DNA from: CAYNRA01 sp046293395
GTDB lineage: Bacteria > Bacteroidota > Bacteroidia > Cytophagales > Spirosomataceae
DNA: 64,000 nucleotides
NCBI GenBank assembly: GCA_046293395.1
Contig: JBKBOU010000001.1
Location: forward strand, 1-64,000
Direction of reading: 5' to 3'
The notes beneath the pieces were generated by a model. The model did not search any database. It saw nothing but the letters and a program-made list of their open reading frames with translations, and was not told where the DNA came from. Of the stretch, positions 25,289-34,338 are shown piece by piece; position 1 is the first letter of the stretch, and the number at the start of each line of letters is the position of its first letter. The translations under genes were made by a program, and so were the position numbers.

Positions 25289-25741
25289 ATGAAAAAATTA
25301 ACTTTAGTTCTCAGTTTACTATTTATTGCTTTTCAAGCTGTTCTTGCTCAATCCACCAACGAGGAAGAGACTGTTATGCAGTTATCAAAGGATAAATGGC
25401 AATGGATGGCAGACAAAGATGTAGATAAACTCAAAGGCTTATTTGATACCAAAGCAAAATTTGTACACATGAGTGGTACTTGGAAAACCGATGAAGAACT
25501 TGAAATTATTAAAACGGGAAGTATTTGGTACAAAAAAGCGACGGTTCATGATTCTGCTATTGAAATCTCAGGAAATACAGCCATTGTTTGGAATAGAATT
25601 ACGCTTGAGTCCGTAGTAAGAGGAAACGATGCAAAGGTTGAATTTACGGTTACTGAAGTTTACCAAAAACAGAAGAAAACGTGGAAAATGCTTGCTTTAA
25701 CCTTTAGTAGCGTGAGAGATACACACCAAATTAAAAAATAA
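25289..25741 (+). CDS. Secreted NTF2-like (DUF4440-type) protein, first paralogue
   Basis: 150 residues from the ATG at 25289, which begins a signal peptide (MKKLTLVLSLLFIAFQAVLA). The mature part is an alpha+beta barrel: KDKWQWMADKDVDKLKGLFD, FVHMSG, ITLESVVRGNDAKVEFTVTE, KTWKMLALTFS. This is the nuclear transport factor 2/SnoaL fold, which can be a small enzyme or a binding protein. An upstream in-frame start would give a longer, non-signal N-terminus and is rejected. Its neighbour at 25777 is a clear paralogue. Confidence 0.82.
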   Translation: MKKLTLVLSLLFIAFQAVLAQSTNEEETVMQLSKDKWQWMADKDVDKLKGLFDTKAKFVHMSGTWKTDEELEIIKTGSIWYKKATVHDSAIEISGNTAIVWNRITLESVVRGNDAKVEFTVTEVYQKQKKTWKMLALTFSSVRDTHQIKK

Positions 25742-25776
25742 ATCAACAGCACTCATTTCTAAATGTAGAAAATAGT

Positions 25777-26217
25777 ATGAAAAAAATCATATTAGGTATT
25801 ATAGCCCTGTTTTCAATTTCAATGAGCACCAGAGCACAAGCTAATCTGGAAGGCGAAATTAAGAAATTATCCAAAGATAAGTGGCAATGGATGGCGGACA
25901 AAGATGTGGTTAAATTAGCTCAGTTGTTTGATGACCAAGCTATGTTTGTGCATATGGGGGGATCGTGGGGAAAAGAACGCGAATTAGATATTATCAAAAA
26001 TGGATTCATTCACTATAAAAAAGCGGATATACATGAAGTTATGAAGCCCATTGTTATTGGTAATACGGTGATTTTGTTGAATAGAATTACCCTCTTGGCT
26101 GTGGTTGGTAATAAGGAAGTGAGTAATCCATTTATGGTCACTGAAGTATATGTACATGTAGGAAACGAATGGAAAATGGGTTCGCTTTCTTTCTCTAAAC
26201 TTTCAGGAGCTAACTAA
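25777..26217 (+). CDS. Secreted NTF2-like protein, second paralogue
   Basis: 146 residues with a signal peptide (ending TRAQA). The block KLSKDKWQWMADKDVVKLAQ is nearly the same as in the preceding gene, and FVHMGGSW, LNRITLLAVV and FMVTEVYVH align one to one. Tandem duplication, 35 bases apart. The fold is NTF2/SnoaL-like; a shared substrate with the esterase operon is plausible but unproven. Confidence 0.82.
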   Translation: MKKIILGIIALFSISMSTRAQANLEGEIKKLSKDKWQWMADKDVVKLAQLFDDQAMFVHMGGSWGKERELDIIKNGFIHYKKADIHEVMKPIVIGNTVILLNRITLLAVVGNKEVSNPFMVTEVYVHVGNEWKMGSLSFSKLSGAN

Positions 26218-26269
26218 TCATCAAGTCTGTTACGGAAAAGTATTTTTAATCAATTTGAAAGATAAAAAA

Positions 26270-27385
26270 ATGTACAGAACAAAAAAGGTAAGCCCAAAAC
26301 TCAATTTTGTTTTGCAATTGGCTGTCACGCTGGCTTTGCTTACATCAGCATGTGTATCTGATAAAAAAGGAATGCTTTTGATTAAAAAGCAGGGTAGTTT
26401 TATGGTTGGGGGCTCTGTCGTTACAAATCAAGGAGTATTTGATCCCATAAAACACGGAGCTTTCAATCCAACAAACCAGGCATCTGAAGGACAAACACTA
26501 CACGGAGACCATCTATATACATTTTATCAAATACCAGCCAAAGCACGTTCCTATCCGCTCGTGATGTGGCACGGATACGGACAAACGTCAAAGACATACG
26601 AAACTACAGCAGATGGCCGAGAAGGGTTTCAGAACATCTTCCTGCGAAAACGATACCCTGTGTATTTAATTGACCAACCGAGACGGGGAAAGGCTTCGCG
26701 CGGAACTCAACAAGGGACTTATTCTGCTGCACCAGAGGATCAACTATGGTTTGGCATTTTTAGAATGGGAATAGGAGATAATTTTTATCCTGATGTTCAA
26801 TTTTCAAAAGATTCAGAAGCACTGAACCAGTTTTACAGACATATTGTACCAAATATTGGGACAATAGACGTAAAAGTCAATACTGACGCCGTTTCTGCCT
26901 TATTCAATAAAATTGGTCCAGGTATTTTGATTACACATTCACATAGTGGCGGACAAGGTTGGCTTACTGCTTTGAAAAGTGAAAATATTAAAGCAATTGT
27001 AGCCTACGAACCAGGGAGTGGTTTTATTTTCCCAGAGGGTCAAGTACCTGATCCTATCAGTTATTTAGGTGGAACTTTGAGGGGTGTGCCTGTAACCATG
27101 GAGGAATTTAAAAAAATAACTAAAATCCCAATTGTAATATACTATGGTGATTATATACCAACTGAACCCTCTAAATATCCAGGAGAAGAACAATGGCGCG
27201 CAGCTGCCCTGATGGCGAAAAAATGGACTGATTTGGTCAATAAAAACGGGGGTGATGTAACACTCGTTCACCTACCTGACAAAGGTCTCAAAGGAAATAC
27301 GCATTTCCCAATGTCTGACTTGAATAATATTGAAGTGGCGGATTTGTTATCAGAATGGCTAAAGGAAAAAGGCTTGAACAAATAG
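26270..27385 (+). CDS. Alpha/beta-hydrolase lipoprotein
   Basis: 371 residues from the ATG at 26270. The N-terminus is a lipoprotein signal with a lipobox (LLTSAC). The hydrolase core follows: YPLVMWHGYGQTSKTYE (oxyanion region), VYLIDQPRRGKASRG, GILITHSHSGGQGW with the elbow S-H-S-G-G, YYGDYI for the acid and GNTHFPMSD with the His. It resembles esterase/lipase proteins with a histidine before the nucleophile. Fifth gene of the run starting at 22690; probably anchored in the membrane facing the periplasm. Confidence 0.85.
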   Translation: MYRTKKVSPKLNFVLQLAVTLALLTSACVSDKKGMLLIKKQGSFMVGGSVVTNQGVFDPIKHGAFNPTNQASEGQTLHGDHLYTFYQIPAKARSYPLVMWHGYGQTSKTYETTADGREGFQNIFLRKRYPVYLIDQPRRGKASRGTQQGTYSAAPEDQLWFGIFRMGIGDNFYPDVQFSKDSEALNQFYRHIVPNIGTIDVKVNTDAVSALFNKIGPGILITHSHSGGQGWLTALKSENIKAIVAYEPGSGFIFPEGQVPDPISYLGGTLRGVPVTMEEFKKITKIPIVIYYGDYIPTEPSKYPGEEQWRAAALMAKKWTDLVNKNGGDVTLVHLPDKGLKGNTHFPMSDLNNIEVADLLSEWLKEKGLNK

Positions 27386-27726
27386 TAAAACCTCCAGATA
27401 ATAATTCTCAAATTCGTGTAGATGCGGTAGCTCAACTCGCGTACAAATAAACAATACGCTAGTGAGTATAGAAGAAATAAAACGAGAATTAAATCGGAGA
27501 AGAATTTAATAAAGTATTCTCAGATGAGTGATAGTAGGCTTCTGAGCCCGACTGATCTTAGGGAATGGCTACAACTACAAAATATCTGATTGATTACTAA
27601 CCAGGATATTGGTATTCGACTGGTTATGAATCAAGAAAACAATTATCTTGTAATAAATCCTCACAGGGTTTCTGTTTTGTACTTCAACTAGATTTAATTC
27701 GTGAACATTTTGAATAGATGTAACTT
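27386..27726. other. Intergenic gap, no gene supported
   Basis: 341 bases with stop codons in all frames. The first 60 bases read as PPDNNSQIRVDAVAQLAYK in one frame, possibly the tail of a lost gene. No terminator or promoter is convincing. The hydroxylase gene downstream may be expressed separately from the esterase operon. Confidence 0.4.
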
Positions 27727-29988
27727 ATGGAAAACATAAATCGCCGTTCCTTTCTAAGGGCTTCTATACTTTCGGGTGGGGGGCTTATAATAGGGTTTCA
27801 CACAGAAACTTTTGCAGGTCAAGAGCCTAATTTATCAAATTCTAAAGTGATTTCTGAAGAATCAACATTAGGTTCTCTGTATCATGAATTGAATGGATTT
27901 GTCAAAATTACAGCTGATAATCTCATTAAAATCATGTCTCCTAATCCAGAGGGCGGACAAGGGGTGAAAACATCTATGCCCATGATTGTCGCAGAAGAAT
28001 TAGATGTAGATTTCTCAAAAGTCATCATAGAACAAGCAGATTTAGACACGAAACATTTCACGAGACAGTTCATCGGTGGAAGCCAAGCAATTCGTCAAAG
28101 TTTTGAACCTTTGCGTTTGGCTGGTGCAACGGCTAGACAAATGCTCCGAGAAGCGGCAGCTAAGTCTTGGAATGTTCCAATAGAGGAAGTGAGTACAGCC
28201 TCAGGAACTTTGTACCACGATAAGTCTGGTAAATCTGCAAATTATGGAGATATGGCTACTTTAGCGGCTCAAGTTCCATTACCAGTGAATGTAAAATTAA
28301 AAGACATAAAGGACTTTAAAATCATAGGGAAAAGTCAAAAAAATGTTGATTTAGAGAAGATTATTACAGGAAAGCCACTATTTGGGATAGATACAAGGGT
28401 AGAAGGAATGTTAATAGCCATGATTGTACATCCGCCAGCGATGGGGCTACAGTTTGATGCCATTCAAAATGAGCGTATTGTCAGAAAAATGAAAGGTATC
28501 AGAGACGTATTTCCCATAAAGATATTCAATGACGATTACGAAAGAACTTTTTTTGATACGACTCAATTCAATGAAGTCGTTGCAATTGTAGGCAATAGTA
28601 CTTGGGAGGTGCTACAGGCAAAAAGAGTACTGAAAGTCTCATGGACGCAGCAAGCTTCGATAATCCAAAAACGGGATATGTTAGGTAGAAAAATAGTAGA
28701 GAAAATACCTTCCGGTTTAGAGAACTCGAGTGAGCATTTAGAAAAATTGATGGATGGATTATCAAAACCAGCAAGCATTAAACGAAGCGATGGGAATACT
28801 GATGATGCTTTCACGAATGCAGCAAAAGTAATTGAACGTACGTACAGTGCGCCATTTCTAGCACATAACTGTATGGAACCCATGAATTTTTTTGCTCATG
28901 TGACTGATGATAAAATTTCCTTGTCAGGGCCACTCCAAAAGCCTGAATTTACAGAACAAACACTTGCTGCTCGTTTAGGAGTGCCTTTAGAAAAAATTGA
29001 CATCAAACTAACGCGTTTAGGAGGTGGTTATGGTAGGCGTTCGTATGCCCATTGGTTACTAGAAGCAGCTTTGATATCTAAAAAAGTGGGTGCTCCTATT
29101 AAGCTAATTTATACTCGTGAGGATGATATGACAGCCGGAATTTATCGCCCATCGTATGCTGCAAAATACAGAGCGGCACTTGATGAACATAATAATTTGA
29201 TAGGCTTTCATGTAAAAGTGGGTGGTATATCTCAAACACCTTTAGCTGCCAATCGTTTCCCTGCGGGTGCTGTCGCTAATTATCTAGCCGAAGATTTCAC
29301 AATTGAATCTAATATCTCTGTTGGTTCATACAGAGCTCCTCATTCTAATTTCATGGCAGCTGTTGAACAATCTTTTTTAGATGAAGTTGCAGAACTTTCA
29401 GGAAAAGATCCAATTCAATTTAGATTGGATTTGTTAAGACGCGCGCAAGAGAATCCGGTTGGGAAAAACAATGATTATGTACCTGAACGGTTCATAAAGG
29501 TTTTGGAGTTAATCAGGGATAAGTCTGGTTGGGAGACGAAGAAGGATACAAAAAATCTAGGTTTTGCAGCTTATTTTTGCCATAATTCGTACGCAGCACA
29601 TGTTTTAGAAGTAGAGATGATAGATAATAGTCCAATCATTAGCCATGTTTATTGTGCAATTGATTGTGGACTTATAATCAATCCGGATGCGGCTAAAAAT
29701 ATGGCAGAAGGTGGAATTATTGATGCCATTGGTGCGGCAATGTATGGTAAAATGACCTTTACAAAAGGAAAGCCTGAGTTTAGTAATTTCCATGACTACC
29801 GTATGATTCGGCATAATGAAATCCCTAAGAACATCGAGGTTTATTTTGTTGAAAGTACAGATAATCCAACGGGTATGGGGGAACCCGCGTATCCGCCGGT
29901 TTACGCAGCTTTAGCGAATGCCTTGTACAAAGCAACAGGAAAACGCTTATACCAACAGCCTTTTAGTGAAATGCTATCGCATGACTAA
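27727..29988 (+). CDS. Molybdopterin-binding hydroxylase large subunit (isoquinoline 1-oxidoreductase beta-like)
   Basis: 753 residues of the xanthine dehydrogenase family. It starts with a twin-arginine-like signal (NRRSFLRASILSGGGLIIGF), so it is probably exported folded with its cofactor. Family motifs: FIGGSQAIRQSFEPLRLAGA, RTYSAPFLAHNCMEPMN, GGGYGRRSYAHWLLEAAL, VGSYRAPHSNFMAAVEQSF and GMGEPAYPPV, which carries the active-site Glu. It hydroxylates N-heterocycles or aldehydes. The usual 2Fe-2S small subunit (IorA-like) is not encoded within several kb, which is unusual. Context: the end of an esterase/reductase cluster. Confidence 0.9.
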   Translation: MENINRRSFLRASILSGGGLIIGFHTETFAGQEPNLSNSKVISEESTLGSLYHELNGFVKITADNLIKIMSPNPEGGQGVKTSMPMIVAEELDVDFSKVIIEQADLDTKHFTRQFIGGSQAIRQSFEPLRLAGATARQMLREAAAKSWNVPIEEVSTASGTLYHDKSGKSANYGDMATLAAQVPLPVNVKLKDIKDFKIIGKSQKNVDLEKIITGKPLFGIDTRVEGMLIAMIVHPPAMGLQFDAIQNERIVRKMKGIRDVFPIKIFNDDYERTFFDTTQFNEVVAIVGNSTWEVLQAKRVLKVSWTQQASIIQKRDMLGRKIVEKIPSGLENSSEHLEKLMDGLSKPASIKRSDGNTDDAFTNAAKVIERTYSAPFLAHNCMEPMNFFAHVTDDKISLSGPLQKPEFTEQTLAARLGVPLEKIDIKLTRLGGGYGRRSYAHWLLEAALISKKVGAPIKLIYTREDDMTAGIYRPSYAAKYRAALDEHNNLIGFHVKVGGISQTPLAANRFPAGAVANYLAEDFTIESNISVGSYRAPHSNFMAAVEQSFLDEVAELSGKDPIQFRLDLLRRAQENPVGKNNDYVPERFIKVLELIRDKSGWETKKDTKNLGFAAYFCHNSYAAHVLEVEMIDNSPIISHVYCAIDCGLIINPDAAKNMAEGGIIDAIGAAMYGKMTFTKGKPEFSNFHDYRMIRHNEIPKNIEVYFVESTDNPTGMGEPAYPPVYAALANALYKATGKRLYQQPFSEMLSHD

Positions 29989-30062
29989 AACTTTAAATAT
30001 CAATTAACCACGTTGAAGTAAGAATAATTAATTGCCTTACCGTTGGTTTCCGATAGAATAAT

Positions 30063-30097
30063 CCACTAATTGCTCATTAAAAATGAACAGTTAGTGG
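30063..30097. terminator. Hairpin after the hydroxylase gene
   Basis: CCACTAA...TCATT pairs with AATGA...TTAGTGG around an A-rich loop, about 75 bases after the stop at 29988. There is no T-run, so it may be an RNA end or processing hairpin rather than a classical terminator. The rest of 29989-30455 is AT-rich without a supported gene. Confidence 0.4.
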
Positions 30098-30455
30098 ACT
30101 GAAGGACGTAGGTCAATTGCTCTTAGCTTATTTATTATTCAGTATTTTTTTTTGTTGAATTACTTTTTATGTCAGGATATATTTTTTCTCTCGTATAAAC
30201 TTTACAGATTGCTGATTTTCAAATAAATAACACCCTTTTTGTTTATATTTTCTCTAAATTTCTCTCTTAAATTTTTATTAATTCACATTTTAAGAGACCA
30301 TTTGGGTTTGTTGTAACTTCCTGTGTTTTCTTAGCTCAGAAATGAACTTGCCTATTTTGTTTCTTTTCTACTTTTCCTTCGTTTAGTCAGGTAGTATAAT
30401 CTAGTTTTAACACCTTTGAACTCTGTCACCTTACGAACTGTAGAGATTTTAATTG

Positions 30456-31220
30456 TCATATTTTAATCACTCTATCTGATTCAAAAAGCTGATGTTCATT
30501 TTTTTGTACATAGCCCAATTGATTAGTTACTAGCTTGGTATTTCCGATTGTAAATTCAGGTATATTGGAGTGATGATGTCCATACACCCAATAGGCGATT
30601 TCAGAAAGTTCGATGAGATCATACAATTCCACCGCAAAAGCCTCATTGAGGAAACTTCCTTTGTATTGTTTGGGATAGTGAAAAAAAGTAGGGCAATGAT
30701 GAGTGAAAACAGCTACGTGTTCCTCTTTTTTTATGGTTAGTTCATTTTGAATAAATGCTAAACTCTCTGTATGCAATTGGTTGAATTGCTCGGCTGAAAA
30801 GCGTTGATTTTTGTATTTGATTAAATGAAAATCATTCAAATTGTTTTCAATCTGCCATTGTAAGTTAGGACTTATATGGCTCCAGAGTGTAGAGAAAATC
30901 AACTTTACGTTTTCATGTACCACCGAAGTATTGTTTACTAAAAATACATTGCTACAAATACTTTCGTGAAGTACACCACATTTTTCAGTTATATCAAATT
31001 GGTAGTATTCGTGGTTTCCAGGTAGCCAATAAGTAGTTTTGAAATTATCAGAAAGAAAGCTGAAAAAATCTTTGTGTTTGTCCATTACCGCGAATGGAAT
31101 AATATCTCCTGACAATACCAATACATCACCGACAGGCTGTAAAGGATACTGGTTCAGAAACTCCTTGTTGGCGGGAAATTCTAAATGGAGGTCAGAGGCG
31201 TATTGGATGGTACTTCCCAT
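30456..31220 (-). CDS. Calcineurin-like metallophosphoesterase
   Basis: 254 residues. The metal-binding motifs of the family are complete: ASDLHLEF (D-x-H), VLSGDI (G-D), LPGNHEYY (G-N-H-E), FTHHCP and YGHHHSN (G-H-x-H). It hydrolyses phosphodiesters or phosphomonoesters with two metal ions in the cytoplasm; the substrate cannot be told. It stands alone on the minus strand inside plasmid-derived DNA. No signal peptide. Confidence 0.92.
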   Translation of the reverse strand: MGSTIQYASDLHLEFPANKEFLNQYPLQPVGDVLVLSGDIIPFAVMDKHKDFFSFLSDNFKTTYWLPGNHEYYQFDITEKCGVLHESICSNVFLVNNTSVVHENVKLIFSTLWSHISPNLQWQIENNLNDFHLIKYKNQRFSAEQFNQLHTESLAFIQNELTIKKEEHVAVFTHHCPTFFHYPKQYKGSFLNEAFAVELYDLIELSEIAYWVYGHHHSNIPEFTIGNTKLVTNQLGYVQKNEHQLFESDRVIKI

Positions 31221-31375
31221 TCTATTGATTTGCTGTTTTACTAAAGTTACTCTTTTGGACTGTCCCTAAATTAGTAAAACGAGAGGAATAATTCTGAACA
31301 ATTAAAGTCATTTTTTGGGGAATATTATAAACTAAACATCTTTTCTATTTTAAGCTAATTTACATTGTATTAGAA

Positions 31376-31537
31376 TCAATCGAATGGTTTCATAAATTTA
31401 ACATCTTTCATAATCTTTTTTAACTTTTCAACGTCGTTCTTTTCTTTTTTGACAGGAACTTCAATTAACATTGTCTTACCGTTATCTAGTTTTACTCTCT
31501 TTGTTTTGGTTGGTACGTGTACTGTTTCTCTGGACAT
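31376..31537 (-). CDS. 53-residue basic protein
   Basis: ATG at 31537, TGA at 31376. The sequence begins MSRETVHVPTKTKRVKLDNG and ends MKDVKFMKPFD; about a third of the residues are Lys or Arg, with a central charged helix. An A-rich stretch with AGTAG precedes the start. It looks like a real small gene from its composition, but no family is recognised. Upstream, 31602-31770 (minus) holds a startless fragment reading FAFSLTSVNALLSYLFNEVN, probably a gene remnant; nothing else is seen between 31221 and 31847. Confidence 0.5.
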   Translation of the reverse strand: MSRETVHVPTKTKRVKLDNGKTMLIEVPVKKEKNDVEKLKKIMKDVKFMKPFD

Positions 31538-31847
31538 CTACTTGTTTTTTTATGGTATGAATGTATTGATTAATTCAATTTCAAACAAATTGGGTACTAT
31601 CTGATACTCACTCAATCACTCTATAATTTCCTACGGCTCGATTCAATTTGTCTAGGATGGATTTCTCAACGACCATTTCATAATCATAATTTACTTCATT
31701 AAATAGGTAGCTCAGAAGCGCATTAACCGATGTAAGCGAAAAGGCAAATTTGTCTTTTTTTCTTGTAGTAATATCCCTATTTCAATTTTATATATTTTTT
31801 CGTAAATTTCTGATTATAAGCAATATAGTAGATAAACTTATTCAGTT

Positions 31848-32468
31848 ATGAAGTATAAGCTAGTTGAAGAAATAATCAAATTGAGTCACGCTGAAGTGTG
31901 GGATGAAGCAAAAATTGAATGGACATTTACTAATGCGTATCAGAGTAATTCACCACAAACTTGTTTATGTGGTCATCATCCAATAAAAAATATTTGTGTG
32001 ATTACAAATAAGAAAAACGGGACTCGAACCGAGGTTGGTAACTGTTGTGTTGAAAACTTTTTTGGAATTTCAGAAGGAGGACGCATAATTGCTTCAATAA
32101 AAAGACTAAAAGATGATATTTCATCAAGTATGTCAATTGAAACCTTAGAATTCTTCAAATCCAGAGACTTGTTCAACGACTTTGAATATACATTTTATAA
32201 GGATATTATTAGAAAAAGAACACTCACGAAAAAGCAAAGAGACATAAAAGTACGGATTAATAGGAAATTTTTGGATTTTACAAGTCAGGATACGAATATT
32301 CACTTATACCAAATAAATGCTATACTTGAGTGGGCTAGAAAAAATACTCACTTTGACTCCAATTTCATACTTTCTCTAAAAGATAAACTAGAAAAATCTG
32401 GACGACTAACGGAAGCACAAGTGGCTGCACTAGAAAAAATCATACGACGATTCAAGATTAACGTGTAG
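31848..32468 (+). CDS. Hypothetical protein with a Cys/His cluster
   Basis: 206 residues, not recognised. CLCGHHPIKNICVI near residues 39-52 and VGNCCVENFFG near 63-73 could form one zinc site of C-x-C...C...CC type. A basic helical C-terminal half follows (KKQRDIKVRINRKFL, and EAQVAALEKIIRRFK at the end). This would suit a nucleic-acid-binding protein of plasmid or phage origin. No neighbours on the same strand within 700 bases. Confidence 0.65.
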   Translation: MKYKLVEEIIKLSHAEVWDEAKIEWTFTNAYQSNSPQTCLCGHHPIKNICVITNKKNGTRTEVGNCCVENFFGISEGGRIIASIKRLKDDISSSMSIETLEFFKSRDLFNDFEYTFYKDIIRKRTLTKKQRDIKVRINRKFLDFTSQDTNIHLYQINAILEWARKNTHFDSNFILSLKDKLEKSGRLTEAQVAALEKIIRRFKINV

Positions 32469-32686
32469 TTGAAATACCAAAATCGCTGAATTTAATTATC
32501 TCAAGTAGTTTCGATTTTATAATTTCTTTGTGTTGTCCTGATTGTTTCACTACTTAGGACAGTCACTTATATTCTTTGGTTTCCTACCCTTATGATTCCT
32601 GTGCCATATCTCATAATATACCTAAAATAAGAATGCTAACCTTATGTTCTATTTCGCCTTTCAGTCCTGTTTTACAAGAAGGCTAT

Positions 32687-32800
32687 AAAAGTTAAAACTA
32701 AGTTATAGAAAAGTTAAAACTGAGTTATAGGAAAGTTATAACTAAATTATAGAAAAGTTAAAACCGAGTTATAACCGGTTATAACTCGGTTTTAACTTTT
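32687..32800. repeat. 22-bp iterons ending in a perfect 48-bp palindrome
   Basis: Repeats aaaagttaaaacta/tgagttatag start at 32687, 32709, 32731 and 32753 (period 22). The last copy runs into its own reverse complement: 32753-32776 pairs perfectly with 32777-32800 (axis ataacc|ggttat). It could be a third plasmid origin or a site for the resolvase that starts at 33242. Further inverted pairs follow (aaaagttgcaact / gagttgtaactttt around 32956-32996). No gene is seen in 32469-33241. Confidence 0.85.
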
Positions 32801-33241
32801 TTTCATTGAAATAAGCCCTATTGAGATTTTCATGTTTTTCTATAGAAAAGAATAGAGCTTCTTAAAAGCTCCAAAATGGACTTACTTTGGCTGAATTTGA
32901 ACAGGAAATTTCTATCAAAAAGGGTAGCAGAAAAATAGCAAAATAGAGCTTTGAAAAAGTTGCAACTTTACATTTTCAGGAGTTGTAACTTTTTTTGGCT
33001 AAACTATTTCTATTGGTTCCTATTGAGCCATTCTATTGGCTTCAATAGAAGAAATTGTTTTTTAATTTCGGAGTGTAATCTTCCCAAAAAAGACATAATC
33101 CTTGATGTGGTTTATAAGTAAATGAGAAAATAGAATTTTTCAATTCATAAACGTCCTTTTAAGATTTTGAAATAATGGCTTAATCTTGTAAATTCAATCT
33201 TTATACTGAGTAAAAGAGTCTTTTGATATTTATAGTACAAA

Positions 33242-33910
33242 ATGAAAACATACGTTGCATACCTCCGAGTGTCCACCAAAAAACAAGCACGTTCTGGTTT
33301 AGGACTGGAAGCTCAAAGAGCCATCATTCAGCATTATGTCAAATTGGAAGGTGCAGAAATTATACAGGAATTTCTGGAATTAGAAAGTGGGAAGGATATT
33401 GAAAACCGTCCAATCTTACAGGAGGCAATTCAAACGTGCGTAACCAATGGCCATACATTGGTTGTGGCAAAGCTTGATAGATTGAGCCGTGACGTAGAGC
33501 ATATCTTTGCTATTCAGAAAAAACTGGGTGATAAATTCAAAAGCTGTGATTTGCCAAGTACTGACAGTCTCACGTTGTCCATTTTTGCTGGACTTGCACA
33601 AAGAGAAAGAGAGATTATCAGTATCCGAACCAAAGTAGCGTTGCAGGCTAAAAAAGACCAAGGCGTAAAATTGGGGAAACCAGAAAATTTGACACAAGAG
33701 GCAAGAGAAAAAGGAGTAGCCAGTATCAAAGAAAAGGCAAAGAAAAACCGAAATAACAGACTAGCAACAGCCTTGATTGAAAAGTGTAAAAGGGAAAAAA
33801 TGACATTGGAACAGATAGCTCAAAACCTGAATGAACACGGATTCAGAACAGCACAAGGAAAGGCATTCAGAGCTGTATCTGTGCATAGGCTTGCTAAGGC
33901 TATAACTTAA
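33242..33910 (+). CDS. Serine resolvase/invertase
   Basis: 222 residues. The N-terminal catalytic domain has the nucleophile Ser in YLRVSTKKQ, followed by LEAQRAIIQHYV, VVAKLDRLSRDV and AGLAQREREIISIRTK (the E-helix region). The C-terminus is a DNA-binding part with MTLEQIAQNLNEHGFRTAQG. Short serine recombinases of this type resolve plasmid multimers or invert segments. It lies about 440 bases downstream of a complex repeat block that may be its res site. Confidence 0.92.
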   Translation: MKTYVAYLRVSTKKQARSGLGLEAQRAIIQHYVKLEGAEIIQEFLELESGKDIENRPILQEAIQTCVTNGHTLVVAKLDRLSRDVEHIFAIQKKLGDKFKSCDLPSTDSLTLSIFAGLAQREREIISIRTKVALQAKKDQGVKLGKPENLTQEAREKGVASIKEKAKKNRNNRLATALIEKCKREKMTLEQIAQNLNEHGFRTAQGKAFRAVSVHRLAKAIT

Positions 33911-34022
33911 GTATTCTATTTTCATAGCTATATAATCAGAGAATAAGAGGTTGTATGATAAAATAACTTTCACATACTTCCCATATTGGGAATTTTTAAC
34001 TACTTTTATTTGTACCTACTAA

Positions 34023-34319
34023 ATGAGAATTTTCACAAAAGGAACTATTAGAGATTTTTATCAGACATATCCAGACGCAGAACCTTCATTGAAAAGCTGG
34101 TATGAAGTAATTGAAGAAAGAGATTTTGATAATCCTAATCAAGTTATCAATCTATTCAAAAAATCTGATACCGTAGGAAATGGACGTATTGTATTCAATA
34201 TATGCAACAACAAATACAGGCTCATCGCCAAATTTGAATATCAGAAGAAACTAGTATTTGTGAGATTCATAGGAACTCATAAAGAATACGACCAAATTGA
34301 AGATATTAAAAACATTTAA
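34023..34319 (+). CDS. higB: HigB-type toxin
   Basis: 98 residues of the HigB toxin family (RelE-like mRNA interferase): starts MRIFTKGTIRDFYQTYPDAE, with the core GNGRIVFNICNNKYRLIAKF and VFVRFIGTHKEYDQI at the end, the usual signature. It cleaves mRNA at the ribosome when not bound by antitoxin. It is followed after 19 bases by the HTH antitoxin gene, in the toxin-first order typical of higBA. The role on this DNA is probably plasmid maintenance or phage defence. Confidence 0.93.
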   Translation: MRIFTKGTIRDFYQTYPDAEPSLKSWYEVIEERDFDNPNQVINLFKKSDTVGNGRIVFNICNNKYRLIAKFEYQKKLVFVRFIGTHKEYDQIEDIKNI

Positions 34320-34338
34320 CAACTAACTAAGCATCTAA

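Noticed and set aside
33242..33910. Serine resolvase as the cassette recombinase
   Set aside because: It lies in the plasmid segment between its own repeat block and higBA, with no cassette cores nearby; integron-type sites are used by tyrosine recombinases.
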